Source of the DNA: Laspinema palackyanum D2c
GTDB taxonomy: Bacteria > Cyanobacteriota > Cyanobacteriia > Cyanobacteriales > Laspinemataceae
Assembly: GCF_025370875.1 (NCBI RefSeq)
Contig: NZ_JAMXFD010000016.1
Coordinates: 1-64,000 of the forward strand
Direction of reading: 5' to 3'
DNA length: 64,000 nt
This document shows, one piece after another, positions 25,226-33,819 of this stretch. The notes under the pieces are model-generated. The model had not been told where the DNA came from. It was given only the letters and a program-made list of their open reading frames with translations, and ran no database searches. The translations under genes were made by a program, and so were the position numbers. Positions within the stretch are counted from its first letter, which is position 1. Every line of letters starts with the position of its first letter.

Positions 25226-25245
25226 TCAAGAATTCAAGTTTTTTT

Positions 25246-25300
25246 AGCCCGCCCAGGTGGGCTTTGTCCATATAGCTCCACCCTTGAGGGTGCGAGGCGC
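25246..25300. repeat. AGCCCGCC...GGTGGGCT repeat with CACCCTTGAGGGTG
   Basis: A hairpin (AGCCCGCCCAGGTGGGCT) is followed by TATAGCTCCACCCTTGAGGGTG. A related element occurs at 31019-31102, and the CACCC(T)CAAGGGTG core also occurs near 23051, so this is a dispersed intergenic repeat. Confidence 0.7.
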
Positions 25301-25304
25301 TTGT

Positions 25305-25940
25305 TCAAATCACATTAGCAACCAGTTCAGCCCCTAACCCCTCCCGCACGATCGCCGGTTCATTGTCGGTTAAATCCAGAATGGTCGAGACTTGATATCC
25401 AGGCTCTTCCCCGGTATCAATAATCACATCCACCAGTTTTTCCACTTCGTCAAACAACTCCGCCTTACCGATGAAACCATTGTGTTCTAAATAACTTGGT
25501 AGAGGCGCTGAAGTCGAAATAATCGGATTTCCCAGTGCCTCAAGTAAATCTAAGCACACCCGACTATCTGGAACCCGGATACCTGTGGTTTTCCGTTTGG
25601 GGTCCATCACCAGCTTCGGCACCAGCTTCGTTGCCGGGAGTAAAAAGGTGTAGGGTCCTGGAATCAGGCGCTTGATAATGCGATAGGCTGAATCGGTGAC
25701 GGTGGCGTAGGCCGCAATATTGGATAATGAAGGACACAGAAAGGTTAACGGCTTATCATTCGAGAGTCGCTTAATCTGCCTAACTCGTTCGATCGCCCCT
25801 TTAACGGTAATATCACAGCCGATCGCATAAACCGTATCTGTGGGGTAAAGCATGACTGCACCTTTTTGCAGTGCATCCACCACTTCTTCAATTTTGCGAA
25901 CTTGGGGGGTTTCCGGATGAATTTCGTATAGAGTTGCCAT
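25305..25940 (-). CDS. Sua5/YciO/YrdC-family protein (threonylcarbamoyl-AMP synthase-like)
   Basis: This 211-residue protein has the YrdC fold. It starts with KGAVMLYPTDTVYAIGCDI (the PTDTVYG-type motif) and then has IKRLSNDKPLTFLC (KxR-SxxxP type), IPGPYTFLLPAT and TGIRVPDSRVC. The terminal STILDLTDNEPAIVREGLG matches the usual S(T/S)IVD segment. TsaC/Sua5 enzymes make threonylcarbamoyl-AMP for the tRNA t6A modification; the short YciO branch may not, and this sequence reads closer to YciO. It is divergent from larC (82-bp gap), so the promoters share that gap. Confidence 0.9.
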   Translation of the reverse strand: MATLYEIHPETPQVRKIEEVVDALQKGAVMLYPTDTVYAIGCDITVKGAIERVRQIKRLSNDKPLTFLCPSLSNIAAYATVTDSAYRIIKRLIPGPYTFLLPATKLVPKLVMDPKRKTTGIRVPDSRVCLDLLEALGNPIISTSAPLPSYLEHNGFIGKAELFDEVEKLVDVIIDTGEEPGYQVSTILDLTDNEPAIVREGLGAELVANVI

Positions 25941-26022
25941 AATCGGTGAATTGAAATGTGAAAATTAACTGGGACTGGATTGCCCATGAATCTGGGCTCT
26001 TGACTATTTATTGTGCGGATTG

Positions 26023-27351
26023 ATGAAAAAAATTGCCTATCTTCAATGTCCCACCGGCATTGCTGGTGATATGTTCCTTGGCGCACTGGTGAGTGCGGGG
26101 GTTCCGTTTGATTATCTCAGGGAGCAACTCGACTGCCTCGGTATTGGTCCGGAATACCAACTCAGGCAAGAATGGGTGCACCGCAACACCCAGCAGGCGA
26201 TGAAAATTCATGTTGATCTGGTTGAGACTGTTGCTCAGTCTAATCCAGATCCGGGCGATCGCCACCCTCATCACCCCCATGAACATGAGCATCATCATCA
26301 TCCCCATGAGCATGAGCATGAACATCATCATGAGCATGAACACAAACATCATCACAGTCATCCCGCGACGCGCCACTTACCCGAAATCGAGACGCTGATT
26401 CAAGGGGCGCAGTTACCGAAACGGGCTGAAACCTGGAGTTTGCAAGTATTTCGGACTTTAGCGGTTGCCGAAGGGGCGGTTCATGGGATTGCGCCGGAAC
26501 AGGTGCATTTTCATGAAGTAGGTGCAACCGATGCGATCGTGGATATTGTCGGGACTTGCTTGGGATTAGATTGGTTAGGAATTGAGCAACTGTATTGTTC
26601 ACCCTTGCCTACGGGAGGGGGTACAGTATGGGCAGCACATGGCAGATTGCCGGTGCCCGTGCCTGCGGTCCTGTCGTTATTCCAATCGCGGCAGGTGCCA
26701 GTTTATAGTAATGGGATTGAGAAAGAATTAGTTACTCCAACTGGTGCGGCGATCGCAGTCACCCTCGCCACTGCCTTTGGGAATCCGCCTCCGATGAGGA
26801 TTGAGCAAATTGGATTAGGTGCGGGTTCTCGGGATTTGCCCATTCCCAATATCCTGCGCCTGTGGGTTGGGGAATTAACCCCTAATCCGCCAGAATCGAC
26901 GGTTACCGAGACTATTTCAGTCCTAGAAACGCAAATTGATGATGCCAATCCCCAGGCGATCGCCTATACCTTAGAGCGATTATTTGCAGCAGGTGCATTG
27001 GATGCCTTTACGGAGGCAATATCTATGAAAAAATCCCGAACCGGCATCTTGCTGACGGTGATTTGTCATCTTGAACAACAAAAAGCCTGTGAAGCGGTAA
27101 TATTTCGGGAAACGCCTACCTTGGGGATTCGGATTTCGACCCAACAGCGATCGATTTTGCATCGGGAACTCCAGACCGTTTCCACTCCATTCGGGGAAGT
27201 GCGGGTCAAGGTTGCCACGGATAGTCAGGGGAGGATTATGAATGTGCAACCGGAGTATGAGGATTGCGCTAACATTGGGCGATCGCAGAATATCCCCTGG
27301 CAAGAAGTTCATCGCCAAGGATTGCAGGCATGGTATAGAAAATTAGAATAA
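26023..27351 (+). CDS. larC: Nickel-pincer cofactor synthesis protein LarC (DUF111)
   Basis: This 442-residue LarC-family protein inserts nickel into the pyridinium-bisthiocarboxylate precursor of the lactate racemase cofactor. It begins KKIAYLQCPTGIAGDMFLGAL, the family N-terminal motif. Residues ~80-115 are extremely histidine- and glutamate-rich (many HEHEHHH units), a likely nickel store. HFHEVGATDAIVDIVG, SPLPTGGGTVWAAHGRLPVPVPA and ELVTPTGAA follow, then a ferredoxin-like C-terminal domain (LETQIDDANPQAIAYTLERL). ATG 26023 was chosen over an in-frame upstream TTG. LarB, LarE and LarA are not in the window. Confidence 0.92.
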   Translation: MKKIAYLQCPTGIAGDMFLGALVSAGVPFDYLREQLDCLGIGPEYQLRQEWVHRNTQQAMKIHVDLVETVAQSNPDPGDRHPHHPHEHEHHHHPHEHEHEHHHEHEHKHHHSHPATRHLPEIETLIQGAQLPKRAETWSLQVFRTLAVAEGAVHGIAPEQVHFHEVGATDAIVDIVGTCLGLDWLGIEQLYCSPLPTGGGTVWAAHGRLPVPVPAVLSLFQSRQVPVYSNGIEKELVTPTGAAIAVTLATAFGNPPPMRIEQIGLGAGSRDLPIPNILRLWVGELTPNPPESTVTETISVLETQIDDANPQAIAYTLERLFAAGALDAFTEAISMKKSRTGILLTVICHLEQQKACEAVIFRETPTLGIRISTQQRSILHRELQTVSTPFGEVRVKVATDSQGRIMNVQPEYEDCANIGRSQNIPWQEVHRQGLQAWYRKLE

Positions 27352-27409
27352 GTGGGGAGGACAATGCGGTGCCGTTTCTCTATGCTTCAAATCATGGGAT
27401 GAAACTTAA

Positions 27410-28204
27410 ATGAAAGTATTTGAAATCCCCGGACATCAAGTGATTTGGGGAGATGTTATCGATGCTTTAGAAACCGGGATTGAAGATAACAGTATTAATT
27501 TAATTTTTGCCGACCCTCCCTATAATATCGGCAAAATTTTCAATGGCAAAAAAGAACAGTGGAAAGGTGATGAGGCTTATTTAGGCTGGTGCTATCAATG
27601 GCTAGAATTATGTTTTCGTAAGCTCACAACCACCGGGACATTATATTTGATGTCTGCTACACAATATATGCCTCATCTGGATATTTACCTGCAAAAAAGA
27701 TTAACCATTTTATCCCGGATTATTTGGCATTATGATAGTTCGGGAATGCAAGCGAAAAAACACTTTGGCTCATTGTATGAACCGATTTTATTTGCCGTTA
27801 AAAATCCTAAATTTTATACATTTAATGCCGATGAAATTCGGATTGAAGCCAAGACGGGCGCAGTCCGAAAACTGATAGATTATCGAAAAAGGGAACCGGC
27901 TCCTTATTGTACGACCAAAATCCCAGGAAATGTTTGGTATATTCCGCGAGTGAGATACAGAATGCCGGAATATCGAAAACATCCGACGCAAAAGCCGGAA
28001 GCGTTACTCGAACGAATTATCAAAGCTAGTAGCAATCCGGGTGATTTGGTATTAGATTTATTTGCTGGAAGCTTTACCACCGCAGCCGTTTCTCAGCGAT
28101 TAGAGCGAAAATCAATTAGTATTGAACGAGAATATGAGTATGTAGAAATTGGATTGAATCGCTTGGGAATAAACCTGAATCATCCTGAATTAAAACCAGA
28201 TTGA
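27410..28204 (+). CDS. Orphan adenine-specific DNA methyltransferase, YhdJ-like
   Basis: This 264-residue amino-methyltransferase (N6_N4_Mtase) has the catalytic motif IV FADPPYNIGK near the N terminus. The SAM-binding motif I (LVLDLFAGSFTTAA) lies near the C terminus, giving the beta-class order. The middle (IIWHYDSSGMQAKKHFGSLYEP, then TFNADEIRIEAKTGAVRKLIDYRK, then PGNVWYIPRVRYRMPEY...HPTQKPEALL) closely follows E. coli YhdJ from memory. YhdJ modifies the second A of ATGCAT, so that site is the prediction here. No restriction endonuclease lies nearby, so it is a solitary enzyme. Confidence 0.9.
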   Translation: MKVFEIPGHQVIWGDVIDALETGIEDNSINLIFADPPYNIGKIFNGKKEQWKGDEAYLGWCYQWLELCFRKLTTTGTLYLMSATQYMPHLDIYLQKRLTILSRIIWHYDSSGMQAKKHFGSLYEPILFAVKNPKFYTFNADEIRIEAKTGAVRKLIDYRKREPAPYCTTKIPGNVWYIPRVRYRMPEYRKHPTQKPEALLERIIKASSNPGDLVLDLFAGSFTTAAVSQRLERKSISIEREYEYVEIGLNRLGINLNHPELKPD

Positions 28205-28228
28205 TTTGGGATAATTTGAGCGCTTTGA

Positions 28229-28708
28229 TTATTCTAAAGATTTAAGCATCCAAACGGAATGACTTTGATAGCCTAATTTTTGATAGAGATTTAAGGCGGG
28301 GGGATTATTGAGGAAGACTTGTAAACCCATCTGCCGATCGCCTCGTTCCCTGGCCCAATTTTCAGCATATTCCATTAATGCTGAACCCAATCCTCGGCGA
28401 CGGTGTTCTGGTGCAACATAGAGCACAAAAATATGAGCGTGCCGATCGCCTTTAACCTGATCCACTGCATTTCCTAACCACAAACAACCCACGGGTTCAG
28501 AATTATCAGCCGATTCCACCCACCATAATGGCGTTTCCTCGGCAAAATATTGGTCAACGGTTTGGCCTAAATGGGAAAAGTCATGGTCTGGGTAAAGTTC
28601 CTGATAGGTTAACTTCAAGAACTTTACCAGTAAGTAGCGATCGCGGGATGAACCAACCCGCAGGTGATATCCCGGAATCAGTTCCAGAGTTGCCGGTTTG
28701 CTATGCAA
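28229..28708 (-). CDS. GNAT-family N-acetyltransferase
   Basis: This 159-residue acetyltransferase has the GNAT fold. The acetyl-CoA pyrophosphate loop is visible as VAPEHRRRGLGSALMEYAENWARERG (motif A, R/QxxGxG/A). LFVLYV-type beta4 precedes it, and NNPPALNLYQKLGYQ (motif B) follows. The substrate is unknown. It starts 7 bp after the stop of the small membrane protein at 28715-28969, so the two are probably cotranscribed. Confidence 0.9.
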   Translation of the reverse strand: MHSKPATLELIPGYHLRVGSSRDRYLLVKFLKLTYQELYPDHDFSHLGQTVDQYFAEETPLWWVESADNSEPVGCLWLGNAVDQVKGDRHAHIFVLYVAPEHRRRGLGSALMEYAENWARERGDRQMGLQVFLNNPPALNLYQKLGYQSHSVWMLKSLE

Positions 28709-28714
28709 ATTCCC

Positions 28715-28969
28715 CTAACTCTCTTGATTGAAAAACAGTGTATCTTCCGGTAACCCTTTAATCAAATGGGATAGAGAGGGAGGCAGTTCGGCAACGTTGG
28801 GGAAGGAGATACTAGAGAGGCGATCGGCAGGTTGCACTTGTTCTTCGATGGGTGCGGGGGCCATCATATCAGCAGGTAAGAAAATCCGCGCACTGACGGC
28901 GACTAATGCGACTAAAAAGACTAGGAAAATGAAGAAGGGCAAAATTTGCGATCGGATGATTGACATCAT
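28715..28969 (-). CDS. Small membrane protein, hypothetical
   Basis: This 84-residue protein has one N-terminal transmembrane helix (PFFIFLVFLVALVAVSARIF) and a ~55-residue C-terminal tail rich in Pro, Ser and acidic residues (APAPIEEQVQPADRLSS...). I start it at the double ATG 28964-28969 just before the helix; the longer frame to 29083 adds a poorly protein-like stretch. The family is unrecognised, though single-pass proteins with such tails are common in cyanobacteria. It probably forms an operon with the downstream GNAT gene. Confidence 0.65.
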   Translation of the reverse strand: MMSIIRSQILPFFIFLVFLVALVAVSARIFLPADMMAPAPIEEQVQPADRLSSISFPNVAELPPSLSHLIKGLPEDTLFFNQES

Positions 28970-29118
28970 TGGGGTAAAAGATAGGACGATGTAACTGCGG
29001 GCATGAAGATTGAGCGGGCTGCACCCTTTTTGAGGGGTTACTTTGATTATTATCTCACGATTTGCTAGGGGATGACCAGACAAAGGGTGGGGGAGGAATC
29101 CTCACCCTTTGTTGGGTA

Positions 29119-30918
29119 CTAATCGCGATCGCTTCCGGGACGAGGCATCAGTAAGGCATTCGACTTATTCAGTTGTCGCAACCACATCCATCCACCAACC
29201 CCGACAATTAGGGAAATCCACCCGATCGCCGGTTGTAAGAGTAAGAACCCTCCCGTGGTTAACAAAAACCCAAACAGCAGTAAAATCCCTGCTGCTACTC
29301 GTTGTAGATCCAGACTCAAATTCTGGGCGGGTTCTAATCCGGTACTGGCGCGTTGCTTTGTCCAACCGGGTCCCCCGGGACGAACCCGGCGATAGAATTC
29401 ATTGAGGGTTGCTTCGGTTTCTGGTTTGGTTGCAAATAAAGCAATCACCCATAAGATGGTAACGCTGGCAGTGATGAACATCAGGCGTAACCCAAAGTCA
29501 GCGATGGTTAACGCCGGGACCAAACTGGTGACAGAACCAATGATGAAACTGCCGAGAATGGCGGTAAGTTCGGCCGCCGCATTCACGCGCCACCAGAACC
29601 AGCGTAAGATTAAGACTAAACCTGAGCCGGTGCCGATGGCAATCACGAGACGAAACACGGTGGCAACGTCAGAAGCAACAAAGGCGGCGATCGCGCCAAT
29701 TGCGGTTACCAATACCGACGATAACCGCCCAATGAATACTAATTCGGTTTGAGTTGCTGAGGGTTTGATAAAACGCAAATACAGGTCATTGGTGATAAAC
29801 GAAGCCCCCCAGTTAATGGAGGTAGACACCGTACTCATAAACGCTGCAATCAACGATGCTACGACTAACCCCAGCATCGCAGGCGGCAGGAAGTCTAACA
29901 TTAATTTCGGGTAGCCTAATTCTTTATCTTGTAAATCGGGATACAGCACGAGGGCAGCTAATGCCACTAAAATCCAAGGCCAAGTCCGAATCACATAGTG
30001 CATGATATTGAACAACCATGCAGCTTTTTCTGCCTCGGTTTCGTTTTTCGCCGCCGCAAAGCGCTGAACAAATTCCCCACCGCCATCACTCCGCCGCCAG
30101 GACCACCATTGAATCGCAATATAAGCCAGAAAGGTACTGGCGGTAATCCCTGCGGTTTGGCTGAATTGAATGAAGGCATTACCTTCCCCACCAAAGCTTA
30201 GGGGTAACAAGGACAAAATATCTTTGTCAGAAACTAGAGGGACTTGCCGAACCAGTTCTTGAATGCCCCCAACGCTATTTACGGCAAAAATTGCCACCAC
30301 GATCGCCCCAAATAAGGCGAGGAAAAATTGGAAGAAGTCCGTGGCAACGACGCCCCACAATCCCGCTAATCCGGCGTAGATTAACACGAAGATGCTAACG
30401 CCAATTACACTAATCAGTTTGAGGGTATTTTCTCCGGCATCAATGCCGAGACTTTGCCAAATTCCCAAGGCATCCACCACTTTTACCATTGCCAGCATGG
30501 CATAGCCGATGCCGATGCAGTTCATAGGAACGGCAAAGATAAAGGCCTTGACACCGCGCAAAACCGCTGCCATATTGCCGCCATAGCGGATTTCCGTAAG
30601 TTCTGCATCGGTGATGACTTCCGATCGCCGCCACATCCGGGCAAAGATGTACACCATGATGATATGGGAAATGCCAAAGGTCCACCATTCCCAGTTTCCC
30701 GCAATACCTCGGTTACCAACGATGCCGGTAATGTAGAGAGGGGTATCAATGGAGAAGGTGGTGGCAGCCATACTGGTTCCGGCTAACCACCAAGGTAGCG
30801 ATCGCCCGGATACAAAGAATTCGGCCAGATTCTTGGAGCCTTTTCGGGATAGATATAACCCCACTGCCATTGTGGCAACGAGATAAAACAAGACAATTAA
30901 CCAGTCTATGAGTGTCAT
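29119..30918 (-). CDS. Sodium:solute symporter (SSS family)
   Basis: This 599-residue polytopic membrane protein has about 13-14 hydrophobic helices. It begins IDWLIVLFYLVATMAVGLYLSRK. FVSGRSLPWWLAGTSMAATTFSIDTPL is the family signature around the first discontinuous helix, where main-chain and hydroxyl groups bind Na+. The STSINWGASFITNDLYLRFIKP segment near residue 340 matches the Na2-site helix. Substrates of the family include proline, sugars and solutes such as urea; none can be assigned here. It is a single gene between the small membrane protein and argF. Confidence 0.9.
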   Translation of the reverse strand: MTLIDWLIVLFYLVATMAVGLYLSRKGSKNLAEFFVSGRSLPWWLAGTSMAATTFSIDTPLYITGIVGNRGIAGNWEWWTFGISHIIMVYIFARMWRRSEVITDAELTEIRYGGNMAAVLRGVKAFIFAVPMNCIGIGYAMLAMVKVVDALGIWQSLGIDAGENTLKLISVIGVSIFVLIYAGLAGLWGVVATDFFQFFLALFGAIVVAIFAVNSVGGIQELVRQVPLVSDKDILSLLPLSFGGEGNAFIQFSQTAGITASTFLAYIAIQWWSWRRSDGGGEFVQRFAAAKNETEAEKAAWLFNIMHYVIRTWPWILVALAALVLYPDLQDKELGYPKLMLDFLPPAMLGLVVASLIAAFMSTVSTSINWGASFITNDLYLRFIKPSATQTELVFIGRLSSVLVTAIGAIAAFVASDVATVFRLVIAIGTGSGLVLILRWFWWRVNAAAELTAILGSFIIGSVTSLVPALTIADFGLRLMFITASVTILWVIALFATKPETEATLNEFYRRVRPGGPGWTKQRASTGLEPAQNLSLDLQRVAAGILLLFGFLLTTGGFLLLQPAIGWISLIVGVGGWMWLRQLNKSNALLMPRPGSDRD

Positions 30919-31018
30919 TCTTTACTTATCAAAACCTAATCGCCAATCTTAACGCGCTGCATACCCCCATCCAGAAGGGCGATCGCATTCCATACCCGAA
31001 TCAATTCAGCATTCTCTT

Positions 31019-31102
31019 AGCCCGCCTTTGCGGGCTACCCTTCGGGAACCCGCGAGGGCGTCTACGTCCGTATAGCCGCACCCTTAAGGGTGTCGGGCTG
31101 TT
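31019..31102. repeat. AGCCCGCC-type dispersed repeat downstream of argF
   Basis: AGCCCGCCTTTGCGGGCT forms a hairpin and is followed by GTATAGCCGCACCCTTAAGGGTG, matching the element at 25246-25300. It may also serve as the argF terminator. Confidence 0.7.
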
Positions 31103-31107
31103 TCCCG

Positions 31108-32028
31108 CTAAATTGCCCCGAGTACGCTTGCCAACAGCGCTTTTTGGGCGTGCATTCGATTTTCGGCTTGATCCCAAACACGGGATGCCGCCCCTTCGAT
31201 CGCCCCATCGGTGATTTCTTCACCGCGATGAGCGGGTAAGCAGTGCAAAATAATAGCACTTCCATCGGCATGATTAAACAACTCTTCATTCACCTGGTAC
31301 GGCTGAAATAGGGGAATCCGGGTTCTGGCTTCTTCCTCTTGCCCCATACTCGCCCAAACGTCGGTATAGAGCACTTGTGCACCTTTCACCGCCTGGATGG
31401 GGTCATGGGTGATTAAGATTTCACTTTTGCCTTGGGCGATTTTCTTGGCTTGTTCGACAATCTCGGCAGCCGGTTCAAATTGTGCCGGGGTGGCGATGCG
31501 GATATTCATGCCAACCATTGCCCCTGCCAGGAGGAGGGAGTGGGCGACATTATTGCCATCGCCTAGATAGGTGAGGGTGACATCTTCGAGTTGTCCGAAA
31601 CATTCGCCCACGGTCATGATATCGGCTAAGGCTTGACAGGGATGTTCGCGATCGCTCAAGGCATTAATCACCGGCATTTCGGCATAGTGAGCAAAGGTTT
31701 CTAGGTCCGCCTGATCAAAGGTCCGAATTGCGACAACATCCAAATATCGGTCTAACACCCGCGCTGTGTCCGGTAAGGGTTCCCCCCGACTCACCTGGGT
31801 GACATTGGGATTTAAGTCAATCACTTGGCCCCCCAGTTGGTACATGGCTACAGTAAAGCTGACCCGAGTCCGAGTTGAGGCTTTGGAAAAGAGCAACCCC
31901 AGCACTTTTTCACATCGGGGGGTGAGGGTTCCGGCTTTCATCTGCGTCGCGAGATCCAGCAGTTGATGCAGTTCTTCAACGCTGAGATCAGCAACGCTGA
32001 GTAGATCTCGTCCTGTTAATGTCGCCAT
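31108..32028 (-). CDS. argF: Ornithine carbamoyltransferase
   Basis: This 306-residue enzyme condenses carbamoyl phosphate and ornithine to citrulline in arginine synthesis. The carbamoyl-phosphate loop SKASTRTRVSF, the HPCQALAD motif, the ornithine-binding region including NNVAHS and DVWASMGQE, and the HCLPAHRGEEI signature are all intact. AAGGAG precedes the ATG by about 6 nt. The length is normal. It functions as a cytoplasmic trimer in other organisms. It is monocistronic here. Confidence 0.96.
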   Translation of the reverse strand: MATLTGRDLLSVADLSVEELHQLLDLATQMKAGTLTPRCEKVLGLLFSKASTRTRVSFTVAMYQLGGQVIDLNPNVTQVSRGEPLPDTARVLDRYLDVVAIRTFDQADLETFAHYAEMPVINALSDREHPCQALADIMTVGECFGQLEDVTLTYLGDGNNVAHSLLLAGAMVGMNIRIATPAQFEPAAEIVEQAKKIAQGKSEILITHDPIQAVKGAQVLYTDVWASMGQEEEARTRIPLFQPYQVNEELFNHADGSAIILHCLPAHRGEEITDGAIEGAASRVWDQAENRMHAQKALLASVLGAI

Positions 32029-32435
32029 AGTTCTCCTTTCTCCTGATTGTTTCGTTCTCTCTTATGGTTTGGCTTGGGGTTGTTGTCTGAGGGATTCAGA
32101 CCCCACCACCCTCATGGGATTGCTTGTCCTAAAACAGTACCAGATTCACGCCCTGGCGATCGCTACGGTTTCTCCACGACGGTTGACAATTGATGACAAT
32201 TCCCAATGATGTCCCAAAACTTGCCTCTATCTTCTCGATACTTTAGGTGGTAATTTGACAAGAGAACGTTAAATTTTGGTTTGTTTTACACAACAATTTA
32301 GGATTTTACTGTATTTTTTATAAGCCAACAAAATACTATTAAATTATTTTAAAAATATTTGAAGGCAATCAATCTTTTTCCGTTTTAATAGCAAATTTTT
32401 ATTAGAAAAATCTACCCAGATTTATTAAATATTAT
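32029..32435. other. AT-rich intergenic region upstream of the nuclease remnant
   Basis: These 407 bp are strongly AT-rich after 32250 and hold no gene. They separate argF (divergent) from the truncated DUF2887 gene, whose missing N-terminal half is not found here. Confidence 0.5.
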
Positions 32436-33008
32436 TTGGAAATGTTTATAATAAAACTATCATTCGGGTTCCAGTCAAAAAATCGCCAATATCAACGGTT
32501 TCTGAGAAGCGACTCCCCGGAAGAGTCCCCACTATTAGTCCAACTTTATCTGGATGAACTACAAGACCCTCCGACTCCCTCCTTGGGATTGGGAATGGTT
32601 ACCTTGGTGGTTGAGGAACGCCAAACGGCGATCGACAAAGCACACCAATTAATCCAGCAAGCAAAGCAGCAGCTTGTGGATGAAGGACTCAAGCAAAAAG
32701 TTGTAGGATTAATAGAGACCATCATGGTCTATAAGCTCACGGATTTGACAACTCAGGAGATTGAAGCCATGTTTGGATTAGACGAGTTGAAACAGACGCG
32801 GTATTTCCAAGAAGTCGCCGCGCAAGCGGAGGAAAAAGGCAAGCTCAAAGGTAAGCTCGAAGGCAAGGTGGAATCGGTCCCTAATCTATTGGAAATGGGG
32901 TTGACTGTACAACAAATTGCATTGGCCTTACAATTAGACATTGAGCAAGTTCGGCAAGTCATCCAAGACTTATCGAATCCTGATAATCCTCCTCTGAGTC
33001 AGAGTTAA
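32436..33008 (+). pseudogene. DUF2887 (Rpn-like nuclease) fragment, N terminus missing
   Basis: The C-terminal half of a DUF2887/Rpn-type protein is recognisable. VQLYLDELQ, VVGLIETIMVYKLTDLTTQEIEAMFGLDELKQTRYFQEV, a Lys/Glu-rich stretch and a short HTH-like tail (GLTVQQIALALQLDIEQVRQVI) are present. Full-length relatives are ~270-300 residues and begin with the PD-(D/E)XK catalytic segment. That segment is absent, and the first ~20 residues here look random. I treat it as a remnant. An adjacent fragment repeats its last third. Confidence 0.7.
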
Positions 33009-33031
33009 AACCCGTTTTAAGCGGTATTGTC

Positions 33032-33055
33032 GGGGCTTTTTTTAGGAAAAGCCCC
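33032..33055 (+). terminator. GGGGCTTTT...AAAAGCCCC hairpin
   Basis: Arms 33032-33040 and 33047-33055 form a 9-bp perfect stem. It lies between the two DUF2887 fragments and may be a terminator or part of the duplicated unit. Confidence 0.45.
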
Positions 33056-33091
33056 AGCCATATTCATTGAACAAGTCAGGAGATTAAAGCC

Positions 33092-33343
33092 ATGTTTGGA
33101 TTAGACGAGTTGAAACAGACGCGGTATTTTCAAGAAGTCGCAGCGGAAGCCAAGGAAAAAGGCAAGCTCAAAGGTCAGATCGAAGGTAAGCTCGAAGGTA
33201 AGCTGGAATCGGTCCCTAAGCTCTTGCAAATGGGGCTGACTGTACAACAACTTGCATTGGCATTAGAATTGGATGTTGAGCAAGTTCGGCAAGTAATCCC
33301 AGACTTATCGAATTCTGATAAGACTCCTGAGAGTCAGGCGTAG
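33092..33343 (+). pseudogene. Tandem duplicate of the DUF2887 C-terminal segment
   Basis: Eighty-three codons starting MFGLDELKQTRYFQEVAAEA repeat the end of the preceding fragment. The first ~40 bp are nearly identical, and the tail ends VEQVRQVIPDLSNSD. The internal KLEGKLEG repeat has an extra copy. It has no catalytic domain. It probably arose by local duplication of the 3' end of the neighbouring remnant. Confidence 0.75.
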
Positions 33344-33405
33344 AGGGAGGGAAAAGTTATCAGGAATCAGGCAAGTCCAGATGAATGAAAGAATCATGAC
33401 TGGGA

Positions 33406-33819
33406 ATGAAATCGGAGAATAAAATTAGGACAAATTTGCTGAATATTCAGGTGCAAAAACCCGCTCAAACGAGTTGGAATAAAATTAATTTGACTGTTCT
33501 GATTTCCGAACAGTCAGAAGGGGGATATCAGGCAACTGTGCTGGGTTTGTCCGATTGCCAAGGGTCGGGATTGACTAAAGAAGAGGCGATCGCTAATCTC
33601 AATCAAGCCCTTAGCACTCGCCTAGAAACCACGGAAATAGCTTCTTTACAAATTGTCAATCCCAACGCGGAGCATCCTTGGATGAAGTTGGCGGGAAAAT
33701 ACAAAGATGATCCAGACTTTGATGAAGTGCTGAAAGATATTGAGGCGTTCCGTCAAGAAATTGATGCAGAAATGGAAGATTATTATCGTCAACTGGATGC
33801 GGAGGAATCAGGCAAATGA
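33406..33819 (+). CDS. HicB-like antitoxin of a PIN-type toxin-antitoxin pair
   Basis: This 137-residue protein has a HicB-like core (LTVLISEQSEGGYQATVLGLSDCQGSG, then LTKEEAIANLNQAL) at ~25-70. The acidic helical C terminus (FDEVLKDIEAFRQEIDAEMEDYYRQL) probably wraps the toxin. It overlaps the PIN gene by 4 bp (ATGA), the classical arrangement for antitoxin-toxin operons. HicB domains usually pair with HicA rather than PIN, so this is a hybrid pair, known in cyanobacteria. The exact target is unknown. Confidence 0.85.
   Translation: MKSENKIRTNLLNIQVQKPAQTSWNKINLTVLISEQSEGGYQATVLGLSDCQGSGLTKEEAIANLNQALSTRLETTEIASLQIVNPNAEHPWMKLAGKYKDDPDFDEVLKDIEAFRQEIDAEMEDYYRQLDAEESGK

Larger units (their letters stand above)
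24654..25304. other. Long non-coding region between hetZ and the YrdC-like gene
   Basis: No gene is seen in 651 bp. The hetZ promoter and leader must lie here. The left part is free of repeats; the right end carries the terminator at 25196-25225 and a repeat at 25246-25300. Confidence 0.55.
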
